This document shows positions 1 to 8,496 of a stretch of 64,000 nt of DNA, piece after piece (positions within the stretch are counted from its first letter, which is position 1; each line of letters begins with the position of its first letter). The notes under the pieces are model-generated. The model saw nothing but the letters and a program-made list of their open reading frames with translations. It ran no database searches and had not been told where the DNA came from. Source of the DNA: Bin5 sp965116395 (GTDB taxonomy: Bacteria > Chloroflexota > Anaerolineae > Caldilineales > Caldilineaceae). Location: positions 4,712,001 through 4,776,000 of the forward strand of contig OZ220684.1 of NCBI GenBank assembly GCA_965116395.1, read 5' to 3'. The position numbers were made by a program, and so were the translations under genes.

Positions 1-1110
1 CGAGGCATTACCACGCTCGCCACGACCCATTACAGCGACCTGAAACTGTATGCCCACAACACCGCCGGCGTTCGCAACGCATCCGTTGAATTCGATGTCG
101 AGAATCTCAGCCCTACTTTCGAGCTCAGTATCGGCCTGCCGGGCCGCTCCAACGCCTTGACCATCGCTCGCCGGCTCGGGCTCAACCCGGTCATCGTTGA
201 TGACGCCGAAAAAATCTCGCGGCCGGAGTCCCTCGAAGTCGAGGCCATGCTCGAGGATGTGAGGCGCGCCCGCCAGGAGGCGAGGCGCGTACTCGGTGAC
301 GCCAAGGACAGGGAGCGCAGCGCCCAGGTCATAGAGGAGGACCTGCGTTACCAGCTGGCAAGCATCGAAGAAGCGCGCCGCAAAGTCGTGGCCGAAACGC
401 GTACCACCATGCAGAATGAATTAGCGGAAATCAGGCGCGAGATTGACGGTTTCCGGCGGCGCATGGCCAAAGGCGGCATCGACAACCAAGACGTACATTC
501 ACAGTTCATGCAGAATGCCACCCAGACCATCGGCCGCCGCGAGTCGGACACCGATGGATTGGTCGACCAGGAGGTCACAACACCCGGCTCGACCAGTTCC
601 CGGATTCCCGGAGCCATTGAGAAGGGAGACAGGGTCTTCGTACCCAACCTTCAGGCCACCGGCGAGGTGATTGGAATCGATTTCCGCAATGGCGTCCCCA
701 ATGAGGCCGAAGTTCAGGTAGGCAATTTTCGACTCAAATTGCCCCTTAGACGACTGGAACTGCGCAGCAAAGCCCAGTCAGAGCCAGAGCAGACACCTCA
801 ACCTGTCGTACGGGTGCAGAAAAAATCGAAATCAAGCGACGCAGCGTCGACTTCGCAGACAGAGCTGGATCTCAGAGGAGAAAGGGTCGACGCGGGCTTG
901 CAGCGGCTTGAAGGCTACCTCGACGACGCCTACCTTGAAAACCTCCCCTGGGTGCGCATTATCCATGGCAAAGGGACCGGGGCGATGCGAGACGCCGTGC
1001 GCACCGCCCTGAAAGGCCATCCTCTGGTCAGCAAATTCCGCCCTGGCGTACTTGGCGAAGGCGACGACGGCGTCACCGTTGCCAATCTGATGACCGACGA
1101 AGAAGGGTAG
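1..1110 (+). CDS. mutS2: Endonuclease MutS2, C-terminal part (5' end outside window)
   Basis: The frame is open from the first base, so the start lies upstream of the window. The first residues read TTLATTHYSDLKLYA, the end of the MutS-type ATPase domain. They are followed by a long charged helical segment, a KOW-like stretch near the middle (KGDRVFVPNLQATGEVIG), and a C-terminal Smr domain of about 80 residues (LDLRGERVDAGLQRLEGYL, then HGKGTGAMRDAV). In the family this protein binds branched DNA or collided ribosomes, and the Smr domain is the nuclease or RNA-binding module. The LDLRG and HGKGTG motifs are intact. It is followed after 10 bp by the polysaccharide block, so it may share a transcript with it. 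Identification is secure; the ATPase core cannot be assessed. Confidence 0.93.
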   Translation, partial: RGITTLATTHYSDLKLYAHNTAGVRNASVEFDVENLSPTFELSIGLPGRSNALTIARRLGLNPVIVDDAEKISRPESLEVEAMLEDVRRARQEARRVLGDAKDRERSAQVIEEDLRYQLASIEEARRKVVAETRTTMQNELAEIRREIDGFRRRMAKGGIDNQDVHSQFMQNATQTIGRRESDTDGLVDQEVTTPGSTSSRIPGAIEKGDRVFVPNLQATGEVIGIDFRNGVPNEAEVQVGNFRLKLPLRRLELRSKAQSEPEQTPQPVVRVQKKSKSSDAASTSQTELDLRGERVDAGLQRLEGYLDDAYLENLPWVRIIHGKGTGAMRDAVRTALKGHPLVSKFRPGVLGEGDDGVTVANLMTDEEG

Positions 1111-1120
1111 CCAACCGGCC

Positions 1121-1822
1121 ATGGAACTGCGCGAATACTGGACGATTTTGCGGAGGCGCTGGGCGGCGCCGGTTCTCTTGCCCGTCCTGGTAGCCTTGTT
1201 TAGTGCGGTACAGTTGCGCCCTTGGGTACCGCCTGCCCCTTCGTACAGCGTTACGATGCGCCTCCTGGTCGGCGTCATGCCCCTGGAAGGCGTCGATACT
1301 GCCCAGTACGACCCGCGTTACTATGCCTGGATGACCAGCGAATACCTCGTTGACGACTTTACCGAAGTGCTCGCCGCCGAACTGTTCGCCAATGCAGTAA
1401 ACGCCCGTCTTGCCGAGCAGGAAATAGCCATCCCAGCCGGAATGATCAGGGCAAGCGCGAACACCGGCAAACAGCACCGCATCATCCGGCTCTCTTTCAA
1501 CTGGCACGATAGGGATGCTTTACAGGCCATCGCTGATGCCGCAATTGCCGAGCTGGAGGAGAACGCAGCCAAATACTTTGTCCAGTTGGGAACTGAGGGC
1601 GCCGGCGTCCATGTACTGGATTCGCCAACCGTGTTTCCCGTGGGCCCGAGCACTCGAGACCGGGTCGAGTGGCCGTTGAGAATTCTGCTCGCGCTGGCCG
1701 CCGGGCTTGTAGTAGCCTTCCTGCTGGAATACCTTGACGATACCGTACGTCGACGAGAGGAATTGGAGGAGATGGGCCTTCCCACCCTTGTCGCAATTCC
1801 CAGGCCGCGCAGAAGCCGATAG
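1121..1822 (+). CDS. Wzz-like chain-length determinant / polysaccharide copolymerase
   Basis: The 233-residue protein has an N-terminal membrane segment after a short cytoplasmic start (MELREYWTILRRRW), a periplasmic-type middle region, and a second membrane segment near residues 185-205 (ILLALAAGLVVAFLLEYLDD). It ends in a basic tail. This two-helix plan with the REYW..LRRRW opening and PVGPSTRDR before the second helix is that of Wzz/CapA-type regulators of polysaccharide chain length. It lacks a fused kinase domain; a CpsD-like ATPase is encoded two genes downstream. The next gene has the same architecture, so there are two copolymerase-like subunits in tandem. The role in capsule or exopolysaccharide export is inferred from fold and neighbours. 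Confidence 0.75.
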   Translation: MELREYWTILRRRWAAPVLLPVLVALFSAVQLRPWVPPAPSYSVTMRLLVGVMPLEGVDTAQYDPRYYAWMTSEYLVDDFTEVLAAELFANAVNARLAEQEIAIPAGMIRASANTGKQHRIIRLSFNWHDRDALQAIADAAIAELEENAAKYFVQLGTEGAGVHVLDSPTVFPVGPSTRDRVEWPLRILLALAAGLVVAFLLEYLDDTVRRREELEEMGLPTLVAIPRPRRSR

Positions 1823-1909
1823 ATTGAGAGATGAATGTGGCACTTTTGCCACGGTTTGAAACGTTGCATCAGCCTCTTGGGCGTTCAACGCTGCAACTTG
1901 GAGGATTCA

Positions 1910-2623
1910 GTGATACAGGAATATGGCGGAGTAGTGAAACGATTCGGCTGGATCGTCATCGCGGCAGTCCTGCTGGCCGGCTTACTTTCCTACGGAATCA
2001 GCACCTTTCAGGTGGAAATGTATAGAGCGACCGTGCAAGTCAGCACCGTTCCCGCCCGGCCGGACTGGGGTTTGGGCAATTCAGCTAAAGAGCTGATGCG
2101 AAACTTCGTGCTCAATCTGCGAACGTTCGAAGTAGCCCAGGAGGTGATCGACCGTGCGCAACTTGACATGCATCCGAGCGAGTTCCTGCGTTTGACCGAC
2201 GTTGCCGTAGACTCCTCGACCTTCACGATCGAAATCGAAGCCCGTTCCCGTGACAAGATAGTTGCCGAAATCATGGCTTTGACCCTTGCCGACTATTTCG
2301 CCGATGAACGCACCGCCTACTACGCACAGCAGGACAAGCGTGATCGCATCGAAGTCAAGATCGTCAGCAGGGAAATCGAGGCTGCCCGCTATCAACCCCA
2401 GCCAGTGATTAATGCCTTGGCGGGAAGCGTACTCGGTTTCTTGTTCGGCGTTGGATTGATCCTGCTCCTGATCTGGATCGAAAGCGGCTTTCTGCGAACG
2501 CCGGATTCGGTGGAACGAACGGTTGGCCTGACAGTTCTCGGCGCTATCCCAGTATCGGATTCCGATTCGAACTCTGCAATTGAGATGCGAAAGGGCGTAC
2601 CGTCGCCGGCAGTTAGTGGTTAG
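1910..2623 (+). CDS. Second Wzz-like copolymerase
   Basis: I chose the GTG start because a clear Shine-Dalgarno (GGAGG at 1900-1904) sits 5 bp before it; an upstream ATG at 1835 would add a cysteine-rich, unlikely N-terminus. The roughly 237-residue product starts with a short cytoplasmic segment (VIQEYGGVVKRFGW), then a membrane helix, a periplasmic-like region rich in charged residues, and a second helix near the C-terminus (VLGFLFGVGLILLLIW). It ends in a short acidic/serine tail. It matches the previous gene in plan but not closely in sequence. The pair plus the downstream CpsD-like protein resembles a Wzc split into separate chains. Function is inferred from architecture and context. Confidence 0.7.
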   Translation: MIQEYGGVVKRFGWIVIAAVLLAGLLSYGISTFQVEMYRATVQVSTVPARPDWGLGNSAKELMRNFVLNLRTFEVAQEVIDRAQLDMHPSEFLRLTDVAVDSSTFTIEIEARSRDKIVAEIMALTLADYFADERTAYYAQQDKRDRIEVKIVSREIEAARYQPQPVINALAGSVLGFLFGVGLILLLIWIESGFLRTPDSVERTVGLTVLGAIPVSDSDSNSAIEMRKGVPSPAVSG

Positions 2624-2681
2624 CATTATGGATTCGCCTGACTTCGGCACTTGCCCTGCGAAATTTACAAAGGAATCGTAG

Positions 2682-3332
2682 ATGTCCCTATCTCTGGTTA
2701 CATTGACCGCTCCCCGCAGTCCGGCCGCGGAAGCATACCAAAGCTTGCGCACAAATATCGAGTTTTCAAGTCTGGACAAGACCCTGCATTCCCTGCTGAT
2801 CACCTGCCCCGATACCGAAACAACAAAGAGCGAGGCACTGGCCAATCTTGCCGTTGTTATGGCTGACGCCGGTGACCGCATCGTTGTTGTCGATGGCGAT
2901 CTGCGCCGGCCCCTTCAGCATGAAATCTTCAGGGTGAATGGCGATGTAGGCTTGACAGACTGGTTGCGAAACGGTGGAGAGCCGGTGCTGACCGAGACAC
3001 AGATTCCCAACTTGCGGTTGCTGGCTGCCGGGCCGCTGCCACCCAACCCGGTCGCCCTCCTCAGTTCCAAGCGGCTGGCCGAATTGCTCCAGGTCCTGGC
3101 CGCCGAAGCAGAGTATGTGCTCGTCGACGCACCGCCTGTGCTGGCCGTAACCGATGCCGCTCTCTGGGCTAGCCAGGTCGACGGCACACTCCTTGCCGTC
3201 ACCGCCGGTAAGACGAAGCGGGAGCAGGCCGAGAGAGCCAAGGGAGTGCTGGAAAAAGTTCAGACCAATATCGTCGGCGCTGTGCTCCTGGATGCGGAAG
3301 ATGCGATGGTTGTCAGCGGCTATGGACAATGA
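2682..3332 (+). CDS. CpsD/CapB-family ATPase (BY-kinase-like) with degenerate Walker A
   Basis: At 216 residues this has the length of stand-alone CpsD/CapB kinases, the cytoplasmic partners of Wzz-type copolymerases. The opening PRSPAAEAYQSLRTNI and the Walker A' block (VVVDGDLRRP) and Walker B block (VLVDAPP) are family hallmarks. The Walker A position reads ITCPDTETTKSEALANLA: the Lys and Ser remain but both expected glycines of GEGKS/T are absent. The C-terminus ends SGYGQ and has no tyrosine cluster, the usual autophosphorylation target. It may therefore be a non-kinase regulator or a weakened ATPase. Neighbours (two copolymerases, rfbA, rfbB) support a role in surface polysaccharide synthesis. 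Confidence 0.8.
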   Translation: MSLSLVTLTAPRSPAAEAYQSLRTNIEFSSLDKTLHSLLITCPDTETTKSEALANLAVVMADAGDRIVVVDGDLRRPLQHEIFRVNGDVGLTDWLRNGGEPVLTETQIPNLRLLAAGPLPPNPVALLSSKRLAELLQVLAAEAEYVLVDAPPVLAVTDAALWASQVDGTLLAVTAGKTKREQAERAKGVLEKVQTNIVGAVLLDAEDAMVVSGYGQ

Positions 3333-3421
3333 ACTGCTACGGCAATTAAACACGGATGGTGACCTGTGACACACCCAACTCTTAGCCTCCCGGCCTACCA
3401 ACCAGTTCCCGGATGAATGCG

Positions 3422-4312
3422 ATGAAAGGCATCCTCCTGGCTGGTGGACATGGTACACGGCTCTATCCCCTTACTACCAGTCTCAGCAAACAGATTCTGC
3501 CAGTTTACGATAAACCCATGATCTATTACCCCCTGTCAATGCTGATGTTGGCGGGAATACGGGACATCCTCATCATCAGCACGCCAACCGCCCTGCCGCT
3601 CTACCAGGAGCTGCTCCGCGACGGCAGCCAGTGGGGCATTGCGTTCACCTACGCCGAACAGAGTCAGCCGCGCGGCATCGCCGACGCCTTTGTCGTCGGC
3701 AGTGAATTCGTTGGCGACTCACCGGTATGTCTGGCCCTGGGGGACAATATATTTTACGGTCACGGCTTGCCGGAAATCCTGCAAAAAGCAGCTACTTTGC
3801 AGCGCGGCGCCCTTGTTTTCGCCTATCCCGTCGCCGACCCCCGTCGATACGGCGTTGTCGAGTTCGACAGTTCGGGCAAGGCATTGAGCATAGAAGAAAA
3901 ACCGCAGACGCCCCGTTCCAACTTTGCCGTGCCCGGTGTCTACTTCTATGACAGTCGCGTCCTGGACGTGGCCCGCAATCTAAAGCCTTCGGCAAGAGGT
4001 GAAGTCGAGATAACAGACATAAACAACGACTATTTGGAGCGAGGGGAGATGCAAGTTGAAGTCCTGGGTCGGGGTTTTGCCTGGTTGGATGCCGGCACCC
4101 ATGAATCTTTGCTCCAGGCCGGCAACTTTGTGCACGCGTTGCAGGAAAGACAGGGCATGATGATCTCCTGCCCGGAGGAGATCGCTCTCAGACGCGGCTA
4201 CATCAGTCGCGACCAGTTCCGAAGTTTGGCCGAAGCCCTGCACACAAATCGCTATGGCCAATATCTTCTGCAGCTCTTGAACGATGAGTTCTCGGAGTCG
4301 CTATCCAGATGA
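3422..4312 (+). CDS. rfbA: Glucose-1-phosphate thymidylyltransferase
   Basis: This is the first enzyme of dTDP-L-rhamnose/dTDP-sugar synthesis, converting glucose-1-phosphate and dTTP to dTDP-glucose. The N-terminal nucleotide-binding motif (LAGGHGTRLYPLT) is followed by the signature KQILPVYDKPMIYYPLSMLM, and later by GDNIFYG and EEKP. The length of about 296 residues is normal. I chose the ATG that gives the typical MKGILLAGG start; an in-frame ATG 9 bp earlier is also possible and neither has a strong ribosome-binding site. The stop codon overlaps the next gene's start in ATGA, implying translational coupling. Confidence 0.93.
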   Translation: MKGILLAGGHGTRLYPLTTSLSKQILPVYDKPMIYYPLSMLMLAGIRDILIISTPTALPLYQELLRDGSQWGIAFTYAEQSQPRGIADAFVVGSEFVGDSPVCLALGDNIFYGHGLPEILQKAATLQRGALVFAYPVADPRRYGVVEFDSSGKALSIEEKPQTPRSNFAVPGVYFYDSRVLDVARNLKPSARGEVEITDINNDYLERGEMQVEVLGRGFAWLDAGTHESLLQAGNFVHALQERQGMMISCPEEIALRRGYISRDQFRSLAEALHTNRYGQYLLQLLNDEFSESLSR

Positions 4313-5133
4313 ATGACGGGTCGGTCGCCTTAGCAGCGCCCAATGGTTCCCAAACCACGAGCGGTGAAGTGGCTGTCCGCAGCGTGCCCGCCCTGGCGGC
4401 AAGGATGCGCCAGATCGACAGATGCGCACTTCCGGCCTCCTACACGCAGGTCTTTAACGTCCGTTCGCTGTCACCCGCCTATGTGGTTCAGAATCACCTG
4501 GGCGCCAAAGAAATTCAGACTGCTGTGACCACTGTGGCCCAGGTGGCCGACCGTTTGCGGCGTATGGCAAGAGCCTACGGTGAATGGAAGGAGTTTGACA
4601 TCCCCGCTTTTTTCGACCTGTGGCCGGAGCATGTCTCCCGACTCGTCCACGTAGAGGAGAGGGTCAGCACAGTAAACGTTACGTTCTACGCCGACCTGCT
4701 GCTTCCTTCATTTCAACGCGCCGAACAATACTGGGCGCATGAGTTTTTCCCCGCCTACCAGACCGCCCAGCCGCCTGCCAACTCGAACGACGACAGCTCC
4801 AGTTTTACCACGCACTTTCTTGAATTCGAACAACCCAAAATGCGCGCCTACTGGGATAAGTTGATGGCCGTCACCGACGGCGCGCGGCGCGCCCTCTGGA
4901 ATGATATCAGTTTTCTGGCCGCCACGGCCGGCGGCGAAGAAAAGTCGCATTGGCAGTGGGCTTGGCGCCATCCCCCGCCCCCCGGAATTGCCCACTGTCT
5001 GTTACCAAAGCTGCGCCAAATTCCGACCCTGACACTAGGAGTGGAGTTCCCCCTGCCGGCCAGCCGCCAGCCCGGCCGGGTAAGGCGTTTGCGGCGCACC
5101 TGGGAAAGCCAGCGGCGGCGTCATCGTCAATAG
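4309..5133 (+). CDS. Unknown protein in the dTDP-sugar cluster
   Basis: I do not recognise this 274-residue protein. It overlaps rfbA by ATGA and lies 20 bp before rfbB, so it is part of the dTDP-sugar operon. The first 200 residues are soluble and mixed helical, with aromatic-rich stretches (AEQYWAHEFFPAYQ, EKSHWQWAWRHP). No signal peptide, membrane helix or known catalytic motif is visible. The last 60 residues become proline/arginine rich after a C-rich run near 4972-4984. There the +2 frame reads as a smoother Pro/Ala tail ending at 5144, so the true C-terminus may lie in that frame (sequencing or real frameshift). The conserved setting suggests a modifier of the sugar nucleotide or polysaccharide, but no function is claimed. 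Confidence 0.6.
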   Translation: MNDGSVALAAPNGSQTTSGEVAVRSVPALAARMRQIDRCALPASYTQVFNVRSLSPAYVVQNHLGAKEIQTAVTTVAQVADRLRRMARAYGEWKEFDIPAFFDLWPEHVSRLVHVEERVSTVNVTFYADLLLPSFQRAEQYWAHEFFPAYQTAQPPANSNDDSSSFTTHFLEFEQPKMRAYWDKLMAVTDGARRALWNDISFLAATAGGEEKSHWQWAWRHPPPPGIAHCLLPKLRQIPTLTLGVEFPLPASRQPGRVRRLRRTWESQRRRHRQ

Positions 5134-5153
5134 TCCCATCTTGAAAGGCACCT

Positions 5154-6191
5154 ATGGAAAACATTCTGGTGACGGGCGGCGCAGGCTTCATCGGCTGCAA
5201 TTTTGTCCGCTACATCTTGAAAAACGAACCGGATGTGCAGGTTACGGTCTACGATAAGTTGACCTATGCCGGGCGTCTCGAAAACCTGGCCAACCTCAAG
5301 GAAAACTACGGTCGGCGCTACAGCTTTATTCAGGGCGACATCTGCGACGCTGCCAAGGTCGAGGAAACGGTAACTGCATCTGATATCGATACAATTATCA
5401 ATTTCGCGGCTGAGACGCACGTGGACCGGTCCATTCTCGACCCCGACGCCTTCGTAAAGACCGACGTCTATGGTACTTATGTACTCCTGGAAACGGCCCG
5501 CAAGTTTGGAAACCTGCGCTTCCACCAGATCAGCACTGACGAGGTGTACGGACATATCGAAGGCCAACGCCGTTCGGTGGAGGGCGACGGCCTCGACCCC
5601 CGCAGCCCCTACTCCGCCAGCAAGGCCAGCGCTGAACTATTTGTCAATGCCTATAACATCACCTACGGCTTGCCGGTAACGATCAGCCGCGGCGCCAACA
5701 ACATCGGCCCTTACCAATATCCCGAAAAGGTTGTACCTCTGTTCATAACCAACGCGCTCGCCTCCATGCAGCTGCCCGTCTATGGAGACGGACAGCAGAT
5801 GCGAGACTATCAATACGTCACCGACCACTGCGCGGCCATTCACCTGATCCTGCGGCGCGGCCGCATTGGCGAAGCCTACAATATCGGTACCGGCTCCGAA
5901 ATGACGAATCTGGCGATGGTGGAAATCCTGCTGGACGAGCTTGACAAGCCCTACAGTCTCATCCAGCATGTCGAAGATCGCCTCGGCCACGACCGTCGTT
6001 ACAGCTTGGATGTGGCCAAAATGATGGCATTGGGTTGGGAGCCGGATCACACACCAGAGGATGCGATTCGCGCTACCGCCCGCTGGTACCGGGACAATAG
6101 CTGGTGGTGGCAACCGATTCGCGACGGAGAATTCCAGGACTATTACCAAAGCGTCTACGGAGATCGCAAAGCGCTCGATTTGCCCAGATGA
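5154..6191 (+). CDS. rfbB: dTDP-glucose 4,6-dehydratase
   Basis: This extended short-chain dehydrogenase removes water from dTDP-glucose to give the 4-keto-6-deoxy intermediate of rhamnose and deoxyaminosugars. It shows the NAD motif TGGAGFIGCNF at the N-terminus, YDKLTYAGRLENLANL, the active-site block STDEVYG, the YxxxK pair in SPYSASKASAELF, and RGANNIGPYQYPEK. The 345-residue length is standard. A GAAAGG ribosome-binding site precedes the ATG. RfbC and RfbD, needed to finish rhamnose, are not in the window, so the end product could instead be another deoxysugar. The stop overlaps the next gene by ATGA. Confidence 0.95.
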   Translation: MENILVTGGAGFIGCNFVRYILKNEPDVQVTVYDKLTYAGRLENLANLKENYGRRYSFIQGDICDAAKVEETVTASDIDTIINFAAETHVDRSILDPDAFVKTDVYGTYVLLETARKFGNLRFHQISTDEVYGHIEGQRRSVEGDGLDPRSPYSASKASAELFVNAYNITYGLPVTISRGANNIGPYQYPEKVVPLFITNALASMQLPVYGDGQQMRDYQYVTDHCAAIHLILRRGRIGEAYNIGTGSEMTNLAMVEILLDELDKPYSLIQHVEDRLGHDRRYSLDVAKMMALGWEPDHTPEDAIRATARWYRDNSWWWQPIRDGEFQDYYQSVYGDRKALDLPR

Positions 6192-7102
6192 ATCTCTCAT
6201 CGATTCGCCCTGGCCGGTTGGAAGATCTGCCGGAGCTGCACCGCCTTCATTCCAGCAGCCTGCGCAGTTACTTTTACGACGACCTGGGCAGCGCCGAAGA
6301 ACTCGATCTGCTCCAGGGAACGATCGCAGTCTTGATGGATCAGCAGTCCGACAGACTGAGAGGCTTTGTCTCTCTGGATTCAGCGCCGCGCTCTGGAGCC
6401 CTTCCTTTCGCTGCCCCGACCAAAGTGTCGCTGCGTGCCGCCGCACTGTCCTCTGGTGGAGCGGCTGCTCGCTTGCAGTTCAGGGCCCTCTTTGAGTATG
6501 CACGCCGGCAACTGCCCGCAAATTCCCACGGCTATCTCTTCTTCGCCATGACCGAGCAAGGCTGGCTCCAGGCCAGCCTCAGAGAGGCCGGCTTCGACCA
6601 GAGCGACGCAGTCCGATTCTACGAACGAAGATCTCGCTCCATCCATCCTTTACTCCAACCAGCCGCCTTACGGCTGGCGCAACCGAGCGACCTGCCGCCG
6701 CTGGCTCGCCTGGATGCCGCCGCCTTTGAACCCATGTGGCACATGGGAGCTGCCGACCTGCAGACGCTCCAACGCGACTGCCGATTCGAAATCGCGGAAC
6801 TGACAACGCAGACAGTTGGCTACTCGGCCCTTCGCCTCAATGCAGACGGTTTTCCGAACGGTCACGATTCAGCCCAACTTGTGAGGCTTGCAGTTCACCC
6901 GCAAGCACAGTCTCTTGGCATTGGCCGGCAGTTGTTGGTTGCCAGCCTCTGTTATGCGCAACGACTTAGGATTGACCGTGTCTTTCTGAACACGCAGGAA
7001 AGTAACCGGCCTTCGCAAAAACTTTACGAATCGCTCAAGTTTCGCAAGCGCGGCCGCGCTGTCCCTGTACTCGTCAAGGAAGTTTCGCAGTGCCAGGCTT
7101 AG
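6188..7102 (+). CDS. GNAT-family acetyltransferase with two GNAT-like halves
   Basis: The ATG overlaps the rfbB stop (ATGA), giving 304 residues. The N-terminal half starts IRPGRLEDLPELHRLH, a typical GNAT beta1-alpha1 opening. The C-terminal half repeats this (LRLAQPSDLPPLARLDAAAF) and carries the acetyl-CoA-binding motif A (VRLAVHPQAQSLGIGRQLL) followed by NRPSQKLYESLKF. Only the second half has a clear motif A, so the first may be non-catalytic. Tight coupling to rfbB suggests that it could acylate a dTDP-deoxyaminosugar, but a tandem-GNAT protein with another substrate is equally possible. Confidence 0.8.
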   Translation: MNLSSIRPGRLEDLPELHRLHSSSLRSYFYDDLGSAEELDLLQGTIAVLMDQQSDRLRGFVSLDSAPRSGALPFAAPTKVSLRAAALSSGGAAARLQFRALFEYARRQLPANSHGYLFFAMTEQGWLQASLREAGFDQSDAVRFYERRSRSIHPLLQPAALRLAQPSDLPPLARLDAAAFEPMWHMGAADLQTLQRDCRFEIAELTTQTVGYSALRLNADGFPNGHDSAQLVRLAVHPQAQSLGIGRQLLVASLCYAQRLRIDRVFLNTQESNRPSQKLYESLKFRKRGRAVPVLVKEVSQCQA

Positions 7103-7255
7103 TACATTGCCCAGGAGGACTCTCACAATGGGACCTCCTCTGAAATCCAGATTCCACGTATTTTCACGGGCGCCTTTCAAGCCGCAATGCTATAGCTTGG
7201 AAGCTACAACTTCTGTCACGCCCCTGGACAACCCGGTTCCTGGAGGAACGCGGTC

Positions 7256-8275
7256 TTGACGATTACAGGCCCAAAGTTTTTCCGTCACATCATTTTCGTT
7301 GCTGGGCTCTATATCATCCTGCTCGCGCTGGGCTGTGTGGGATATATTCTGATCGAGGGCTGGTCGTGGACCGACAGCGTTTACATGACGGTCATTACAA
7401 TCAGCACGGTCGGATTCGGCGAGATTCGTCCACTCTCCCCCATTGGCCGCGTTTTCACCGGGGCCTTGATAGTAATGGGGGTCAGCACCACCGCGTATGC
7501 TTTCAGCACATTGGCCGACATCATAGTCGCAGGGGAATTCCGCAGCCTTTTTTGGAGAAGACGCATGCAGAAACGGATCGATAAACTGAGAGGCCATTTC
7601 ATCGTCTGCGGGTACGGCAGAGTCGGCGAGCACGTCGTAAGCGAACTTCTGGCCAACAACGTTCAGTTGGTCGTGGTCGAAATCCTGGCAAACCTTGGGC
7701 CTGAGTTGGAAAACGTGGGCGTGATACCTGTGGAAGGAAACGCAACCCACGACGCCGCCCTGATGCAAGCCGGCATCGGACACGCCGCCGGCATCTGCTG
7801 CTGCTTGCCCAACGACTCGGACAATGTCTATGTGGCGTTAACGGCCCGCGCCCTCAGCCCGAACCTGACCGTCATTTCACGCGCCAATAGCCTTGAGAGC
7901 GAACGCAAACTTCAGATCGCCGGCGTAGACCATGTCATAAATCCCTATGTAACCAGCGGCCGCCGCATGGCGCGACAGCTGATCCATCCAAATATCCTGG
8001 AGTTTATGGACGTAGTAATGCATCGCGGCGAAGTCGACATTCTGATCGAAGACATCATCGTCAGCGAGCGGTCTTCGCTGCGAGACGTGACCATCGAAGA
8101 CACCGAGATTCGAAGGAGGCTAGGCGCCAACATCCTGGCTGTGCGACGGCCAGACGGCGAGATCTTCGTCAACCCCGGCGTAGAGTTTGCGCTACGCGCG
8201 GGCGACACCATGATCGCGCTGGGAACACCTGAGCAACTCGACCAACTCGCTACCGAAGCCGAAAACATGCAGTAA
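7256..8275 (+). CDS. Potassium channel with cytoplasmic RCK (TrkA-N/TrkA-C) domain
   Basis: The TTG start is supported by GGAGG at 7242-7246, 9 bp upstream. The 339-residue protein has two membrane helices around a pore loop with the selectivity filter TVGFGE at residues 51-56. These are followed by a Rossmann-type RCK domain (HFIVCGYGRVGEHVVSELL) and a TrkA-C module at the C-terminus (RRLGANILAVRRPDGE). This is the Kch/MthK-type single-polypeptide K+ channel gated by ligand binding to the RCK domain. The glycine motif for nucleotide binding (GYGRVG) is intact. It stands alone between the sugar block and recO. Confidence 0.9.
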   Translation: MTITGPKFFRHIIFVAGLYIILLALGCVGYILIEGWSWTDSVYMTVITISTVGFGEIRPLSPIGRVFTGALIVMGVSTTAYAFSTLADIIVAGEFRSLFWRRRMQKRIDKLRGHFIVCGYGRVGEHVVSELLANNVQLVVVEILANLGPELENVGVIPVEGNATHDAALMQAGIGHAAGICCCLPNDSDNVYVALTARALSPNLTVISRANSLESERKLQIAGVDHVINPYVTSGRRMARQLIHPNILEFMDVVMHRGEVDILIEDIIVSERSSLRDVTIEDTEIRRRLGANILAVRRPDGEIFVNPGVEFALRAGDTMIALGTPEQLDQLATEAENMQ

Positions 8276-8496
8276 GGCAGGAAACGCCAACTCCCTTTCA
8301 AGTTCCAGGCCCGGCTTACTGAGTTGACAAATTGCCCCTCTCCAGCCTACTGTACTGTTGGAGCCTTCATTCTGTCTCTGAAGCCATCCTTCCGTAACTC
8401 TATCTCATTTCAACAGTATAGCGGCCCTTCCCCCCGCGGGATCTCCCTGACAGGACCAGCGCCGCCAATAAAGTCAATGTCACTTGGGATATTTCA

